Numbered from the stretch's first letter, positions 36,068 through 48,141 are shown. The stretch: DNA of 64,000 bases from Megascapheus bottae (GCA_024803745.1 JANJXV010000037.1:3471001-3535000); one strand, 5' to 3'. Program-made: numbers and translations. Notes: generated by a model not told the origin, from the letters alone.

Positions 36068-36175
36068 TTGAGTCTCATGGGCTTTCCTGTCTATGCCAGC
36101 TTTGATTCGTGATCCTTAAATCTTATCCTCCTAAGTAGCCAGGATTACAAGTATGAACTACTGGCACCCAACTAG
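36068..36175 (-). mobile_element. B1-ID SINE, B1-head half (split by L1)
   Basis: Antisense B1 head: 'gagtctcatgggctttcctg', 'tcctcctaagtagccaggat', 'ggcacccaa'. It completes the element that starts at 35405. Confidence 0.75.
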
Positions 36176-37851
36176 CAAATATATATTTTTAAAGCATAGA
36201 TTTATTCAAAATTGTCTAATTTGGTATTAGGTAAATGACTCAAATATTTGCCTCTTCACTAAAAATAAGAAATGCTGGCAAGACCAGGCCCACATGAGCT
36301 CATGGCAGAGTCTGCTGGAGTTGCGCAGTGTGTGTTGAGGCATGGCGCTTTGCTGTGTGGAACACATCCACACTCAGATTCCCTCTCCGGTAGTTGTTCT
36401 CAGGGTAAACACATATGTTTCAATAATATAGGAACTGAAATTGACCATTGAGAATAACCCAAAGGCAAACATTTGAGGAAGATGAATAATCTCTGTGAGA
36501 AGTAATGCTTTAATTACACTTTGTGGATAATCCCAAGGACATTTCAGCAGAAAAGAAAATGCCACTTCTAATGATCACTCCCTATCCCATCTTGCTGTTT
36601 ATTTTTGTAATGTCTTTTATAATCAGTAGGTATATATTTGGCTACAATTAATATATTTTATACTTATGTCTAGAGTATTTAATACTTCAGTTGAGTCTTT
36701 GCCAACTCATAGATGAGGTAAATGTCTTATATTACTATATGTAATTTTGGTCCTTTGAGCACCTTTACCAAATCCTTTTGTGTACAATCAAAGCCAAGCA
36801 ATCTATGCTGCCTGCATATGTAAATGATTAAATAAGCCAAGCTATTTTGTGTGCATGTATGTATATGTATATGTGCATGTGTGTGCGAGTATATGCATGC
36901 ATATCTAGGGGGAATATTAAAGATAATTCTTCCAAATATGTCATTACCATGTTCATCAAAATTTCAGTGAAGCTCCTCCATACAGAAATCATTCATTGAC
37001 TAACAATTGTTAGCCTGATCCTGGTCCTGAGGACTTACGTTATGAAAAAGGAAACAGGACCACTTTTCCAAGAATAGCAATATAGGGAACATTGACAGAG
37101 GATGCATAAATAATACCCAGTTCTCTGGAGGCATGTTTGTTTTTTGTAACCTGACCACTGTGGCGTCTATTTAAGGGATCTAATCATCAATGTACATGTT
37201 GATAAATATGGCACTGCACCAGTCCACAGTCCTCCCTTGTTTCTCTGACATCTTTCATTTGATAAATATAATACATGGGAATCACTGAGCTGTATCCATT
37301 TATGGACTAAATTCACCTTAAACATCTTCTAAAGATTTCTTTCAAAGGATATATGTTCGTTTTTGTTGTGTTAGGATTTGTTTTGCTATTCTATACAGAC
37401 GCCAAACATTGCATTCAAATGGTTACATTCTTTGTTACTAACATGTACTGAAGAAGACAATCCAGTTGCTATTTTATGAGCACTTAAACCAAGATTTAGT
37501 GAGATAAAACAATGTAGTACTTACTCTGTACCATCCAATTAACAATTGATGTAAATAAATTCTAATTTAAAATGTGGATGACACCAAATTCTAACAAATA
37601 TGCCAAACTTTTTAAATGAAAATTTGATTGTGCACTTGAACATTGAAAGAAATTATAATGTTTTCACTGTCAAGTACCAACCTATGTCCATATTTTGCCA
37701 TAAAGGTAGTCGGTCAAAGTACATGTTCAAATTAACATAACTGAAGTTTCCTCGGTCAGGAGAGAAAAAAAAGACCAAATAAGTGCTAGCATTTCCAGAA
37801 ACCACTTGGAGGTAACTATTAGAGATCATGTGTGAATTTGTATATTTGTAT
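36176..37851. other. Unassigned intronic sequence
   Basis: A (TG/TA)-rich stretch lies at 36850-36905. No exon or classifiable repeat is seen. Confidence 0.4.
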
Positions 37852-37863
37852 GATAGATAGATG

Positions 37864-37912
<49 letters not shown>
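37852..37912. repeat. (GATA)n microsatellite
   Basis: About 15 GATA units with one GGAT interruption. Not adjacent to a SINE. Confidence 0.97.
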
Positions 37913-38324
37913 TTGTAGTGTTTCTTCTATACATTCGTGTAATATTTTCAGGTCTGACATTGTGGTCTTGAATAACCGTGAGTTCCAAATTCTTTAAAAA
38001 CATAAATTTCAGAATTTTATTTGCATATTCAACATTCCATTCTCATTAGTTTATAAAGGTTTTGTTCATTGTAGTTATTACAGTTTCTAAGCATAACAAA
38101 AACTCTCATTGCAGCCCTGCCTGCCTTGATCATAAACTATTTTTTTCAGAAAATATCAAGCAATGATGATGACATTTGAGGATTAAAATTTCCACAAATT
38201 CCTCAATGTTCAATACATTATCCTTTGGGAAACAGATACCATTAACCCAACATGAAGCACTTGTATAAAGTTGGTTTCTCTCTTAGTAATTTACATGTAA
38301 TGAAATCTTTCTATTTTTTTGCTC

Positions 38325-38514
38325 CCCTTCCCACCCCCAGTCTTGTGGCTTGAACTCTGGGTCCTAGGCACTGTCCCTGACCCTCCTTTTGCCTACCAGC
38401 ACTCTACCAGTGGAGGCACAGAGCCACGTCCAGGCTTTTCTGTGACTAATTGAGGATAAGAATCTCATGAACTTTCCAGCACAGGCTGGCTTCAAACTGG
38501 TATCCTCAGATCTC
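38325..38514 (-). mobile_element. B1-ID composite SINE, antisense, head truncated
   Basis: Tail to head: 'cagtcttgtggcttgaactc', 'gaatctcatgaactttccag', 'tggtatcctcagatctcctt', after which a CTT array replaces the rest of the head. Confidence 0.85.
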
Positions 38515-38566
38515 CTTCTCCTTCTCCTTCTCCTTCTCCTCCTTCTTTCTTCTTTCTTCTTTCTTC
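38515..38566. repeat. (CTT)n/(TTCTTTC)n pyrimidine repeat between SINEs
   Basis: CTTCTC units, then TTTCTTC units, joining two antisense B1-ID SINEs. It lies at the tail side of the second one. Confidence 0.9.
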
Positions 38567-38714
38567 TACCATCCTATCCCTTGAGCCGCAGAGCTACTTC
38601 CAGTTTCTAGTGGCTAACTGGAGGTAAGAATCTCACAGTCTTTCCAGGCCCATCTGGCTTGGATCTTAGTCTCCTGAGTAGCTAGGATTACAGGCATGAA
38701 CCACTACCCCCTGA
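38567..38714 (-). mobile_element. B1-ID composite SINE, antisense, partial tail
   Basis: 'atcccttgagccgcagagct', 'ggctaactggaggtaagaat', 'cagtctttccaggcccatct' and 'gattacaggcatgaaccact' give ID tail then B1 head. Confidence 0.87.
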
Positions 38715-38725
38715 AGGACTCTATT

Positions 38726-38924
38726 TTTTTTTTCTTTTTTGCCAGTCCTGGGCTTGAGTTCAGGGCCTGAGCACTGTCCTTGGACTTTCTCAAGGCTAGA
38801 GCTCTACCACGTGAGCCTCAGCACCACTTCCGGCTTTTTTCTATGTATGTGGTACCGAGGAATCGAACCTGAGTCATTGTGCATGCCAGGCAAGCACTTT
38901 AACCACTAGGCCAAACTCCCGGCC
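38726..38924 (-). mobile_element. ID-type dimeric SINE, antisense, with duplication
   Basis: A low-divergence complete dimer with a T-run (its A-tail) at the left. A 15-bp flanking repeat with one mismatch (ctgaaggactctatt 38711-38725, ctgaaggactgtatt 38925-38939) supports recent retroposition. Confidence 0.94.
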
Positions 38925-38939
38925 CTGAAGGACTGTATT

Positions 38940-41795
38940 CTTAAAAGACTTTTTGAGTAGTCAAGATGTAGGTCCACAATAGTACCTTCTCAAATGTAGT
39001 TCTATAAAGAATGTGAAGATAACTCAACTGTCATAGTAAATATGTCATTATCATTAAAAAGCATTTTCTTTTCATGGTATCACTACCAGATCCGTTGTGA
39101 GGATCTGTGAACTAAACTAGAACTCTGCAGTATTCTTTAAATGACATGCAACAAACGTATTCATTAGATCTGTGATCTCAACGTTAAGACGTCGAAAAAA
39201 TAACTCCGGATAAAAATAACTCTACCACTTACATCGAGTTCCTCTATAGTGGGGAGACATGTGGAGGCGTGTGAAGTGAATGGATGGGTAGACTGCACAG
39301 AGGAATCAGAATCACTTCTAAAACCAGAGCAGGAAGCTCTCCGCCCCTGAGATTATGCTTAGAAACCCCAAGGTTTTGTCAAAATGCAAGAATCTTTGCA
39401 AATGAGGTATGGTGTGGGAAAGTATATACAAAAAAAAAAACCCTTGGTGAGTGACATGAAAGCTCATGAATAAAGAAAATGATACATTCTGAGGACTGAA
39501 TTCACACACCTGAACTGAGGAGAGGATTGTTGTAAACAGCTTGTGTTGAAATGGCTTACCCCAAACCACCTTACTAAAGGCTGTGACTCAGGGAACACTG
39601 CAGAATGTGGCTATTTAAAATAAAGCAGAACCAGGGACAGAGGGAAAGCACTTTATGCAGTATCAATCATTTGGTCTGCTCTAAATTTGAGCCTATGTGA
39701 AACTTCATCCTGAGAATATATCAGAAACTACACTATGTGACTGAAATAAGAAATAACTCTTAAATCCTGGCAAGAAAATTATGAATGGCTTTCCAGTGTT
39801 ATTTTTTTTTGCCCTTGTTTGAACCCTTCTCAATATGTGAACATAATGAGAGTATATGTATGGAAAGCATTGGAAAACATATTAGATCCATTGATTCCAG
39901 TCACAGTCAGGGGACTCTTTCATTATTATTTATTTCTATATTCAATGTACAAAAGGCAACCTAGAAAGTGAGGAAAAATGTAAACCCAGAGGGAAAAAGG
40001 TTACCGAGTATTTAATGAGAATATTGATCGCGACTGACTTGACTCTGCTATTTTTCCTTCCTTGAGTTATAATTACCAGTAGTCCAGCCTTGGTATTAAA
40101 TTATTAAGTAATCCATAAATGATTCCCTGTCCCTCTCTTTCTCCCTGCATCTCTCTCTGGCCCATATGTTCCCTCTCTGTCTCTGTCTCTCTCCCCCCAT
40201 TACACATATGTACACATATTTCATGTTAAACGTCATAGCTAAACGTCAGTGAGGCAGAAACTTATAAAACCATTGCAAAACCCCCAAAAGAAACTCTTGG
40301 CTAGGTTATCCCCAGGGACTCCTGAAGCCACAGCTGAAAATTTCTATGTTTATGGCTGTGGGACTGTCCCTCACACTTTTCTGGCAGTATTTCATCATCC
40401 TGAATGTTTCCCAGGGTGTTAAAAGAGTGCTAGAGCTTTTGGTCATTTTTTCCCTTCCACTGTGTGTGCATGTGTGGGCACACAAGTGTGTGCATGCAAT
40501 ATCATCATTGACCTTAGAATCAAAAAGCTACATCCCCAATCCCACATTATAATGTGCCAAGCTCCTCTTCAGAACTTAAAGGAACTGAGTTTACTTTCTC
40601 TCTGCTTTAGCCCAGAGCTGGCATCCATACATATAATAGCCAAGCATGAAATGAATGAATGATTGAATGAGACATTAATGAGGTTCTATCTTATTTAGAA
40701 GGTTATAGTAGATTGTGTGAAGGTCTCTTTCCACTCAACATTGAGAGCCTGTAGTAAGCAGAGCTTCAAGGCACAAGCATTCTGTGCCCTACAAAATTTT
40801 TGCTTTTTCACATTTAGAAAATCTCTGTCTAGCTTTCTATTTTTAGAGACTGTGTTGGAAGTTGGCCTAGCCATATGTGTGATATTTTAATCAAAGTCTG
40901 AACACAGCTCTACCTGGAAGAAAATATCAAATGAAAGGGTAAAGGATTCTCTTTTCTTTTCGGTCTGATTTGTCAGGGCATGTCCTGCTGTCATATATGG
41001 AATCAAAAGAATGGTTCTTATAATCAGAAAACCCCTGGGCAAATATCCTCTTTCTACATAAACTCTCTGTCTGGGTACCACCTTCACTATAGGTTTATTT
41101 ATCTAGGCTGTCTTTTTTTATGAAAAAGCACAAAACTGGGATTCAGAGACTCAGAGTTTTGTTCTGTATGTACTACATGTACAAACATATTTACACACAG
41201 TGGAGAAATACCTGCTGTTTAGATGTCTTTTCACTCTTGTCTTTTGCTTTTTTTGGTCGTGATAAAAGACATCACTTCTTTTTTATTTCATCTCAAGAGG
41301 AGGAACATAGGTTAAAAAAACATGTATGGAAGGTTCTCTCAATTCTTTTGCTTTCTGGTATAAGGTCAGGTTTGCTAGGTGATTGAAGAAACACTTCTCT
41401 GAAAGCCAGTTTTTGCATTTGCTCATGGTAATGATAGTGGGATGAGTTCTCATCCTTGTAGCCTTCAATCTCCTTGAAGGAAATGAGGTGGCAAGGAAAG
41501 AAAGAAAACAGGGCAAAGTATAGTCCAGTGAAAGAGATCAGACACCTTCAAAAGAACAAGGAAAAGTGCAGATTTTAAGTCTAGTGAAACAAAATGTGAA
41601 ACTGCCTGATATTGGCAGGTATATATTGACAGTACAAGAATAGGTGTTCTACATGTTTTGAAAACTGTTAGAATAAAAGTATTAATGGCATGCAAAGATG
41701 TTTAGAATACACAGGGTGAAAAGTAGGTATCTCAAAATGATATCTGTAAATAAGTAGGGAAGAAAAGACACGTAAAAGAAAAAAGTACATTGAGT
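38940..41795. other. Unassigned intronic sequence
   Basis: 2.9 kb with no classifiable repeat apart from a pyrimidine-rich run at 40128-40198. A small CpG-containing patch sits at 39180-39240. No exon was recognised. Confidence 0.4.
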
Positions 41796-41905
41796 GGGAC
41801 ACCTGAAATCTTGGTTACTCAGGAGGCTGAGATCTGAGAATCCCAGTCCAAAGCCAGTTCAAAGAGCTATCTCCAGGAACCCCACAAAAAGCTGGAAGTA
41901 AAAGT
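41796..41905 (+). mobile_element. B1-like SINE head fragment
   Basis: 'ggttactcaggaggctgaga' and 'caaagccagttcaaagagct' match the B1 head, then a shortened middle 'aaaaagctggaagta'. The ID tail is missing. Confidence 0.75.
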
Positions 41906-41998
41906 GCATGAATTCTGGTTGTCCTGTTGTGCATCGTGTGGCCCCGTATTTCCTAAGTTTTTCTCCAATAAACATACTTTACTTGGCTAAAAAGAAAA
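41906..41998 (+). other. Short polyadenylated-transcript-like fragment
   Basis: Directly after the truncated SINE is a segment with an AATAAA signal (about 41969-41974) followed about 16 bases later by an A-rich run. This is what the 3' end of a retroposed mRNA looks like. The source is not recognised. It could also be chance or an LTR R/U5-like end. Confidence 0.25.
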
Positions 41999-43255
41999 AA
42001 CATGGATGACTTTAAGCTTGACTCTTCCTAAACATTTTAGAAGGATTTTTAGTGGTTATTAATAGTAAAAGACAAGTCTCATGCTTTCTTTCCTAGATAA
42101 GGCCAATGACTTTTTAATCCTTTGACCTTTGTATTTTAATGCAAATAAAATAATTATCAAACCATAAATCCATATAGAAAGTGAGAGCTTTGGGATTTAG
42201 AAAAGCCAAATGTGAGCCAGGAGCCCCGCCCTTCCAGCATTAAAGCTGTAACAGACCGGGGGCAAGCAAGCCAGGGAATTATATCATCCAACTCAACAGG
42301 AAACAAGTAGAGCTTTCTGGAACTTCTATTTATTAAGATAAATGCAGATTAGTATTGATATCATTTCTTCTTTTGGAAAATGTGCTCAACTAGTTTACAG
42401 ATAAGTCTGTAAATTCTGATAAAGTATTGCTATTGTCATCTATTACTATTTATTAAATACATTTCATATTATTAACATTCTTAGTCATTATGGCTATTTT
42501 TATGATTTTATTTGAGCATAAATTTCTCTTTCCATAAAGAGAAGTTAAAGAGTTGTATTCATTCAATATTCTGTATATTTTCCTACCTTTGCTTCAGTAT
42601 CCCACCTTTGCTTGGCTCACTTTCAACTTCTTTCCTGAGCTTGCTTCTCTTACATTGCTCATCTCAATACCCAGTATGATTTACTGAAAAATTAGAGGAA
42701 CTTTTCCAGGCAAAATGTCCTGCTGTACTCAGACATACTCTGGTCTGAATTCCTGTCACACTCTTGATCACTGCACACAATTTAGTGAGTAATTGTTCTC
42801 CGTCTTTCAAGTGTTTCCATTTAGGTTTCTAACTTCTGTATTTTGACTCAAAGGCACAAAAAGAACTTAGTCATTTTCTTGCCCTCATGAGTAGAAGGAA
42901 ATCTGAATTTGTAGACTGGAGCCTGTATGTAGTCTATTCTGCTACATGTTTTGCATAGCAACTAATTTAAGCCTGTTTGCTATGATGTTAATATTCGTAT
43001 ATGTGACAAGAGGGACAAGAAGCTGAAGCTTAGAAAAGCTGTGCACGTTCTTGAGGCCAGACAGCTAGTCCCAGTTTTCCTTGTTCCACAGATTGTTAGG
43101 GTCTTCTTTTGCTCCATAATGTCTGCCAGCTCACTTCTAATTTTAATTTTTGACTTTACTGAACTGCTTTGTTTGTTATAACTGAGGCAAAAATTAATGG
43201 CAGAAAATATTGAATACAGCCAACTCTCAATTATTTGTTTCTTTTTTCTATTCTT
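41999..43255. other. Unassigned intronic sequence with a MIR trace
   Basis: A MIR 3' part is likely at about 42985-43080 ('acaagaagctgaagcttaga', then 'gaggccagacagctag'). Nothing else is recognised. Confidence 0.4.
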
Positions 43256-43440
43256 ATCAGTTCCTGGGGTTTGAATTAGGAACATGATACTTGCTAGACA
43301 GGCACTAAACAACTTGAGTCATGCCATCGTTTCTTCTTGTGCTCTTTTTTTCAGGGAGCATCTTGTTTATTTGTCCCATCATGCTCCTGTTTATCTCCCA
43401 AATAGCTGGGATGGCAGATGGATATTCCATACCCAGTTCA
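43256..43440 (-). mobile_element. Old tRNA-related SINE, antisense
   Basis: 'gttcctggggtttgaattag' followed by 'acttgctagacaggcactaa' and 'aacttgagtcatgcc' is a decayed reverse ID/B2-type tRNA-like region. The remainder (to 'ccatacccag') has a B1-like reverse character. Confidence 0.5.
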
Positions 43441-44402
43441 TTGCTTGAAACGGAATCTTGCTAACCACCCTTTGCCCTGGCGAGCGCTGAACCAAAATAC
43501 TAATTTTCATTTTTTAGGATTCTGTGAGCTACTGTACACAGTTGATTATTGGGCTACAAATAGCCTTTCCTATTCCTGTCTAGTTTTCTTTCTTTTTATC
43601 TTGGTATTTTTTGCATAGTCTTTTTTTTCACCTAGCTAAACATTAAACCCTAGTACCCAAGAAGTTATACCACTCTTGTATTCCAGGAACCATGTTAACC
43701 TCTATTTCCTTTTTTCAGTTCAAGCTTTCTAACCATCCTGAAATTAAAGTATTCACCCAATTGTGGAGACACAGGACTTCAGTGCTGGATGTAACTGAGA
43801 AAGCATTGATTCCATATTTAATTTCCTGCAGTGCCTCTAGGCTATAGAGTAGCCTAATGCCAGCAGGAGACTGCAGAGAGAAGAGAATGCTGAGTAGGAA
43901 AAAGCTCACCTTCAATGTGTTAGCTTCGGGAGAAGACAGAGAAGTCAGCCTCATAACACCCAAATTAGCCTGAGATATATCCCCTATCATCTTCTCTCCT
44001 GTAGTATTTCTGTTCATCATTCAGCAGAATAAATTGATTTTATTTTTTCCCAGGAATGCATTGCAAAGAGAATAACTTAGAATGTAGGCAACAAGATACT
44101 AAAAAATGTTGACCACATCCTCCAAACTACTCTAACTCTTTGCCTTCTTCAGCAAGCATTTGCTCCCAGAATTCAGGGGAAGCACAAGGGGAAAAAAAAA
44201 CCTGGCTGAAGTGGTCTGAGATGACAGTCAAGAAATAATACCTGAGCTAAGAGCAAGTTTGCTTAGTAAAGTTTCTGGGGACATGTTGTTTCTTACAAAC
44301 AATTTTGATCTAGGAACAATATACTCACGAATGGATACACTGAATTGAAACCTCCTTGTATAACTACTTATAGATAATAACATTACAATAAATAAGATAG
44401 AC
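43441..44402. other. Unassigned intronic sequence
   Basis: No classifiable repeat or exon is seen. Confidence 0.4.
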
Positions 44403-44419
44403 ATAAATGATTGCGTTCA

Positions 44420-44622
44420 GCCCGGGAGTTTGGCCTAGCAGTAGAGTGCTTGCCTAGCATGCACGAAGACCCGGGTTCAATTCCCGGGTACCACACAGAT
44501 AGAAAAGGCCAGAACTGGTTCTGTGGCTCAAGTGGTAGAACACTAAACTTGAAGAAAGCCCAAGGACAGTGCTCAGGCCCTGAGTTCAGTCCCCAGGACT
44601 GGCCAAAAAAATAAATAAATAA
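44420..44622 (+). mobile_element. ID-type dimeric SINE, intact pol III boxes, with duplication
   Basis: One of the best preserved copies. A-box TGGCCTAGCAG at 44431-44441 and B-box GGTTCAATTCC at 44474-44484 fit the tRNA-type promoter consensus. It ends 'ccccaggactggcc' and an (AAAT)n tail. A 17-bp repeat with one mismatch flanks it (44403-44419 and 44623-44639), so insertion is fairly recent. Confidence 0.95.
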
Positions 44623-44639
44623 ATAAATGATTGCTTTCA

Positions 44640-45116
44640 AGTTCATACTCTACTGCCATTTGTTCAAAGGGAAAACAAACTTTTCAGACTTTTGATATGA
44701 TCTTCATAGGTAATGCATATTAAAGCCTTAAAGTAACATATTCTTTGATCTAGCCACTATATATATTTATAATTTTATATATGAAAATGATGATTCTGTT
44801 ATATACATCAGGAAAAGATTAACATCACCTTATAGTTTAGCATTAATCTAACTTATATGACAAAAAAAACACCTGTTAAAAACTGACTTAAATGCCCCTT
44901 TAAAACATAGGCCAAGTCTCGAACCCTCATTTTGCTGTGTTTGGAAATAGAGCCTTCCAGGAAGCAGCGACAATTAAATGAGATGTCAAGAGTGGAAAAT
45001 TTATCCAGTATGACAGGTGTCCTTTTAAGAAGAGCAGGGAAACCAAGAAGTCACTCCCAGAAAAGGTCTTGTTAAGACAGATACATCCATGAGGTAGTCC
45101 AAGGAAAGCCAAGGGA
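44640..45116. other. Unassigned intronic sequence
   Basis: Nothing is recognised. Confidence 0.4.
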
Positions 45117-45345
45117 GGCCGGAAGCTCGTGGCTCATGCCTGTATTGTCAATATCATATTGATATTCCAGAGACTGACATCTCAGCATCCAAGTTGGGAG
45201 CCATTATAGAGGAGAGCATCCTTGAGACACTTGTCACCAGTTAATCAGCAACCATCCAGATGTGGAGCTGTGCTTCAAGTAGTAGCACACCTGTATTAAG
45301 AGACAGAGCCTAGGCCTTTCTGTCAAGCCCTAATACCAACATACA
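45117..45345 (+). mobile_element. B1-ID composite SINE, diverged
   Basis: Head 'gctcgtggctcatgcctgta', an inserted AT-rich palindrome-like stretch 'caatatcatattgatatt', then 'gtcaccagttaatcagcaac' and 'ctgtcaagccctaatacc'. Confidence 0.8.
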
Positions 45346-46261
45346 CAAACAAACACATAGCTCCAAAGAGAAAGACACCAGAGGAAACTAAGCCTATTGT
45401 GCCTAGTCCTTGAACTTAAATTTGTAGAACTGGGAGGAAATAAATTTCTCTTGTTTAAACAAGCCAACCTGTTAATGGCAATTTTTAAGTAATACTTTTA
45501 TTATCTGTAAGTAGTTGTGAAAAGGGGTAACCATCCTCTAAATTGGTTTATAAGTGCTTCAGGTCACTCCATTTTATCCTCCTCCCTCATCTCTCCACAC
45601 TCAAACCCTCCTCTCACGTTTCCTAGTTTCACAGGAGCTACACCCACTATGTCAATGGCATTCGTTCCATTAATTGCAGCAAATGAGCATGGAATGGAAT
45701 GCAAGCATCCAACCATGGGAGGAAATGAATGAATCTGATAACTATCTAATGGTAGGGGTATAAAAGATAAGGATATAGACAATGCTTGAGATAGAAAATG
45801 GTCCCACTGTGATTTTAATGAGGAAAGGAGGAAAGTGTTTACCTATCTGTTTGTACACCCAGGGTCAGAATTTCATACAACACACCTAAGTCCTTTCCAG
45901 ATAAAGATTTCTTCTTTCTTCTCTAGCTCCATGCTTTCCCTTTTTCCTTTTCCTTTTTTTTTGGTCCAAGCCTGAGACTGGCACTTGGTACCTGGCACTT
46001 TGGTTCACTGGCTAGGACTCTACCAACTTATCCATGCCTCCAATACCATCTTTTCAAGCTTTCTTAAAAACTTTCTTTTTTGTGTTTGTTTGCCAAGCCT
46101 AGTTTCTTACAATGAACATAAATTATTTTGGGAAGTATTTATGAGCTATATTTATTTTTGAATCTCATGCTGTAAAAAGTATATTTCAAATAGAGTAAAC
46201 AAATAGCTTATAAAATTCTTGAGATCAAGAGTTACTAGAATCTTAAACATTCCTTGCTATC
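45346..46261. other. Unassigned intronic sequence with a SINE fragment
   Basis: An antisense tRNA-SINE fragment is probable at 45958-46045 ('ttggtccaagcctgagactg', 'ctaggactctaccaacttat'). The rest is unassigned. Confidence 0.4.
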
Positions 46262-46483
46262 TGGGTACCATTTGCTCCACACTTGTAATCCGATCTGCTC
46301 AGGAAGCTGAGATCTGTGGATCTGGATCATGGTTCTAAAGCAGCCTGAGGGGGGGAAAAATCTGTGAGATTGTCTCCAATTTATCAGCAAAAAGCCAGAT
46401 ATAATGTTCTTGCTCAAGTGGTAGAATCCCAGCCTCAGAAGAAAAGCTAAGGGACAATGCCCAGGCTTCAAGACCCACTCATG

Positions 46484-46485
<2 letters not shown>
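46262..46485 (+). mobile_element. B1-ID composite SINE
   Basis: Head 'ccacacttgtaatccgatct', middle 'aatctgtgagattgtctcca', tail 'ttgctcaagtggtagaatcc'. It runs into a CA array. Confidence 0.85.

Positions 46486-46528
<43 letters not shown>
46486..46528. repeat. (CA)n microsatellite at a SINE tail
   Basis: About 21 CA units directly after the SINE tail. Confidence 0.96.
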
Positions 46529-46529
<1 letters not shown>

Positions 46530-46889
46530 GAACACACCTGCCAATAATGTCATTAGACATTAGTTAAAATTATTCTTATAATTTGTTTTAATTCCTTTGA
46601 TCAAACGACTCCTTTTTTATGCAACTTATATGCATTCAGCAGTTTTGAATGACTGAATATGTAACTTGGTATTTGCTGTTTCTGAAACTTAGGCTAGTGT
46701 TAGGTGCTAAGAATACATATTGCAGACCCAAGATTTGGAGATATGTCAAGCCACTTAAACAAAGATGACCTTGAAGGAACATTATTCAACTTTCCTAAAT
46801 GTCACTTTTTAGCTGCTAAATATATAGATCATTATACTTCTTTTGACAAGATTTTTGTTAAGATAAAGTTGACTGAGAATGGATCTATA
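46529..46889. other. Unassigned intronic sequence
   Basis: Nothing is recognised. Confidence 0.4.
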
Positions 46890-46970
46890 TACACACACAC
46901 ACACACGCATATATATATATATACATATTTTTTGTTGCTTTAAAACTGGTAGGAACACTTTTGGTATTTT

Positions 46971-47017
<47 letters not shown>
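46890..47017. repeat. Paired (CA)n-(TA)n and (GT)n microsatellites
   Basis: (CA)n then (TA)n at 46890-46924, and (GT)n at 46971-47017. The CA and GT arrays on the same strand are complementary and only about 50 bases apart, so a stem could form. Confidence 0.93.
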
Positions 47018-47019
<2 letters not shown>

Positions 47020-47639
47020 TCAGTTACTGCAAAGAAATCTAGTTATTATGAAAGCACATATCACAGAGTACTAATAGAAAAAAGATTTAAGATTCACAGT
47101 GTATTCTCATTCTGCTGCACAGTAGTGGGTATTTATCTCTGGCCTTCCTAATTAACGCATATGTGTGGTGATAGAAGGTATGTGAGTCGGTTTTTGTGTC
47201 CAAATGGTACCTGCACAGGGGAGAAGCCTGGGCGTTCTGCTTTTCATCGTTTCTCTCCTTCCCAAGGACTTCCTCCTCTTTGTGTTATATTCCCAGCTCA
47301 CATTTTTTCTTTCTCTCAACTGGATTACTCACATCAATTTATAGATGTTTCAAAATATCGGCCAAGCATGAGTAAGGTTTGAGTCTTAGCACTAAAAACA
47401 ATTTCTTTTCATTTCCATATCTCTTTCTAGTTCTTTCACTTGTTCACCTACACTGCAGTGTGTGCTGAAGAAGTGGTTACTGTAGTTTCCAACCCACCAG
47501 TCTTGCCCTTCAACTACACCAGGTGGGGTTCCAATCTCATCATTCTACTCTGTCAAATTGCCAGTGAGATTTTCTACATTTTTTGTGTGTGAACCTCGCA
47601 GATAACATTCTTGATCATTTCCTCTTTTACAATTTTTTT
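47018..47639. other. Unassigned intronic sequence
   Basis: The short open frame at 47161-47382 is not supported by any recognised domain. No repeat is seen. Confidence 0.4.
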
Positions 47640-47742
47640 TCTCATTGTGACCATCTTGCTTTTTATCCCAGATTTGCCTTGAACTTGAGTCCTTCTGCCT
47701 CAGTTTCTTGAGTGTGGCATTTCAGGTGTGAGACACCACACT
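47640..47742 (-). mobile_element. Old B1/PB1-like SINE, antisense
   Basis: A 7SL-type reverse pattern without an ID tail: 'tctcattgtgaccatcttgc', 'gccttgaacttgagtccttc', 'gcctcagtttcttgagtgtg' and 'caggtgtgagacaccac'. Confidence 0.7.
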
Positions 47743-47854
47743 GTAAGTTACCACACTTTTCGTATTTATTGTATTTCACTGAATATCCCTTCTCAGTTTT
47801 TATGCTGTTCCTTTTCTATGAGCGTGTGTGTGCGTGTGTGTTTGTGATATAGAT

Positions 47855-47925
47855 GTCCTGGGAATAGACCCTGAGCTTTTATTTTTGCTCAAGATTAATG
47901 CTGTATTAGCCACAGCTTCACAGCT
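47855..47925 (-). mobile_element. ID-type SINE tail fragment, antisense
   Basis: 'tgggaatagaccctgagctt' and 'gctcaagattaatgctgtat' match the reversed ID tail half. Confidence 0.55.
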
Positions 47926-47929
47926 TCAC

Positions 47930-48004
47930 ACCTCTCTCCCTTTCTCTCTCTCTTTCTCTCTCTTTCTCCCTCCCTCCCTCCCTCCCTCCTTCCCTCCCTC
48001 CCTC
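47930..48004. repeat. (TC)n/(CCCT)n pyrimidine repeat
   Basis: CTCTCT-type units then TCCC units, all pyrimidine. Confidence 0.92.
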
Positions 48005-48141
48005 TGTTGCTTTCTATTTGTAAATGATTGAATTAAACAAGACTCAGCACTATACCTATTTAAGCTGATCTCAATAGTTCCCATCTGCTGGATAACACCA
48101 TTCAACAGTGCTCACTCTTTCCCAGAAGCCCACATTAATAT

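Noticed and set aside
37852..37912. Regular GATA units considered as a CRISPR-like or regulatory array
   Set aside because: Plain tetranucleotide microsatellite with no spacers, in a mammalian genome.
44431..44484. A and B boxes suggesting a tRNA gene
   Set aside because: The copy belongs to a dispersed SINE family with A-tail and target duplication; no cloverleaf with acceptor stem was seen.
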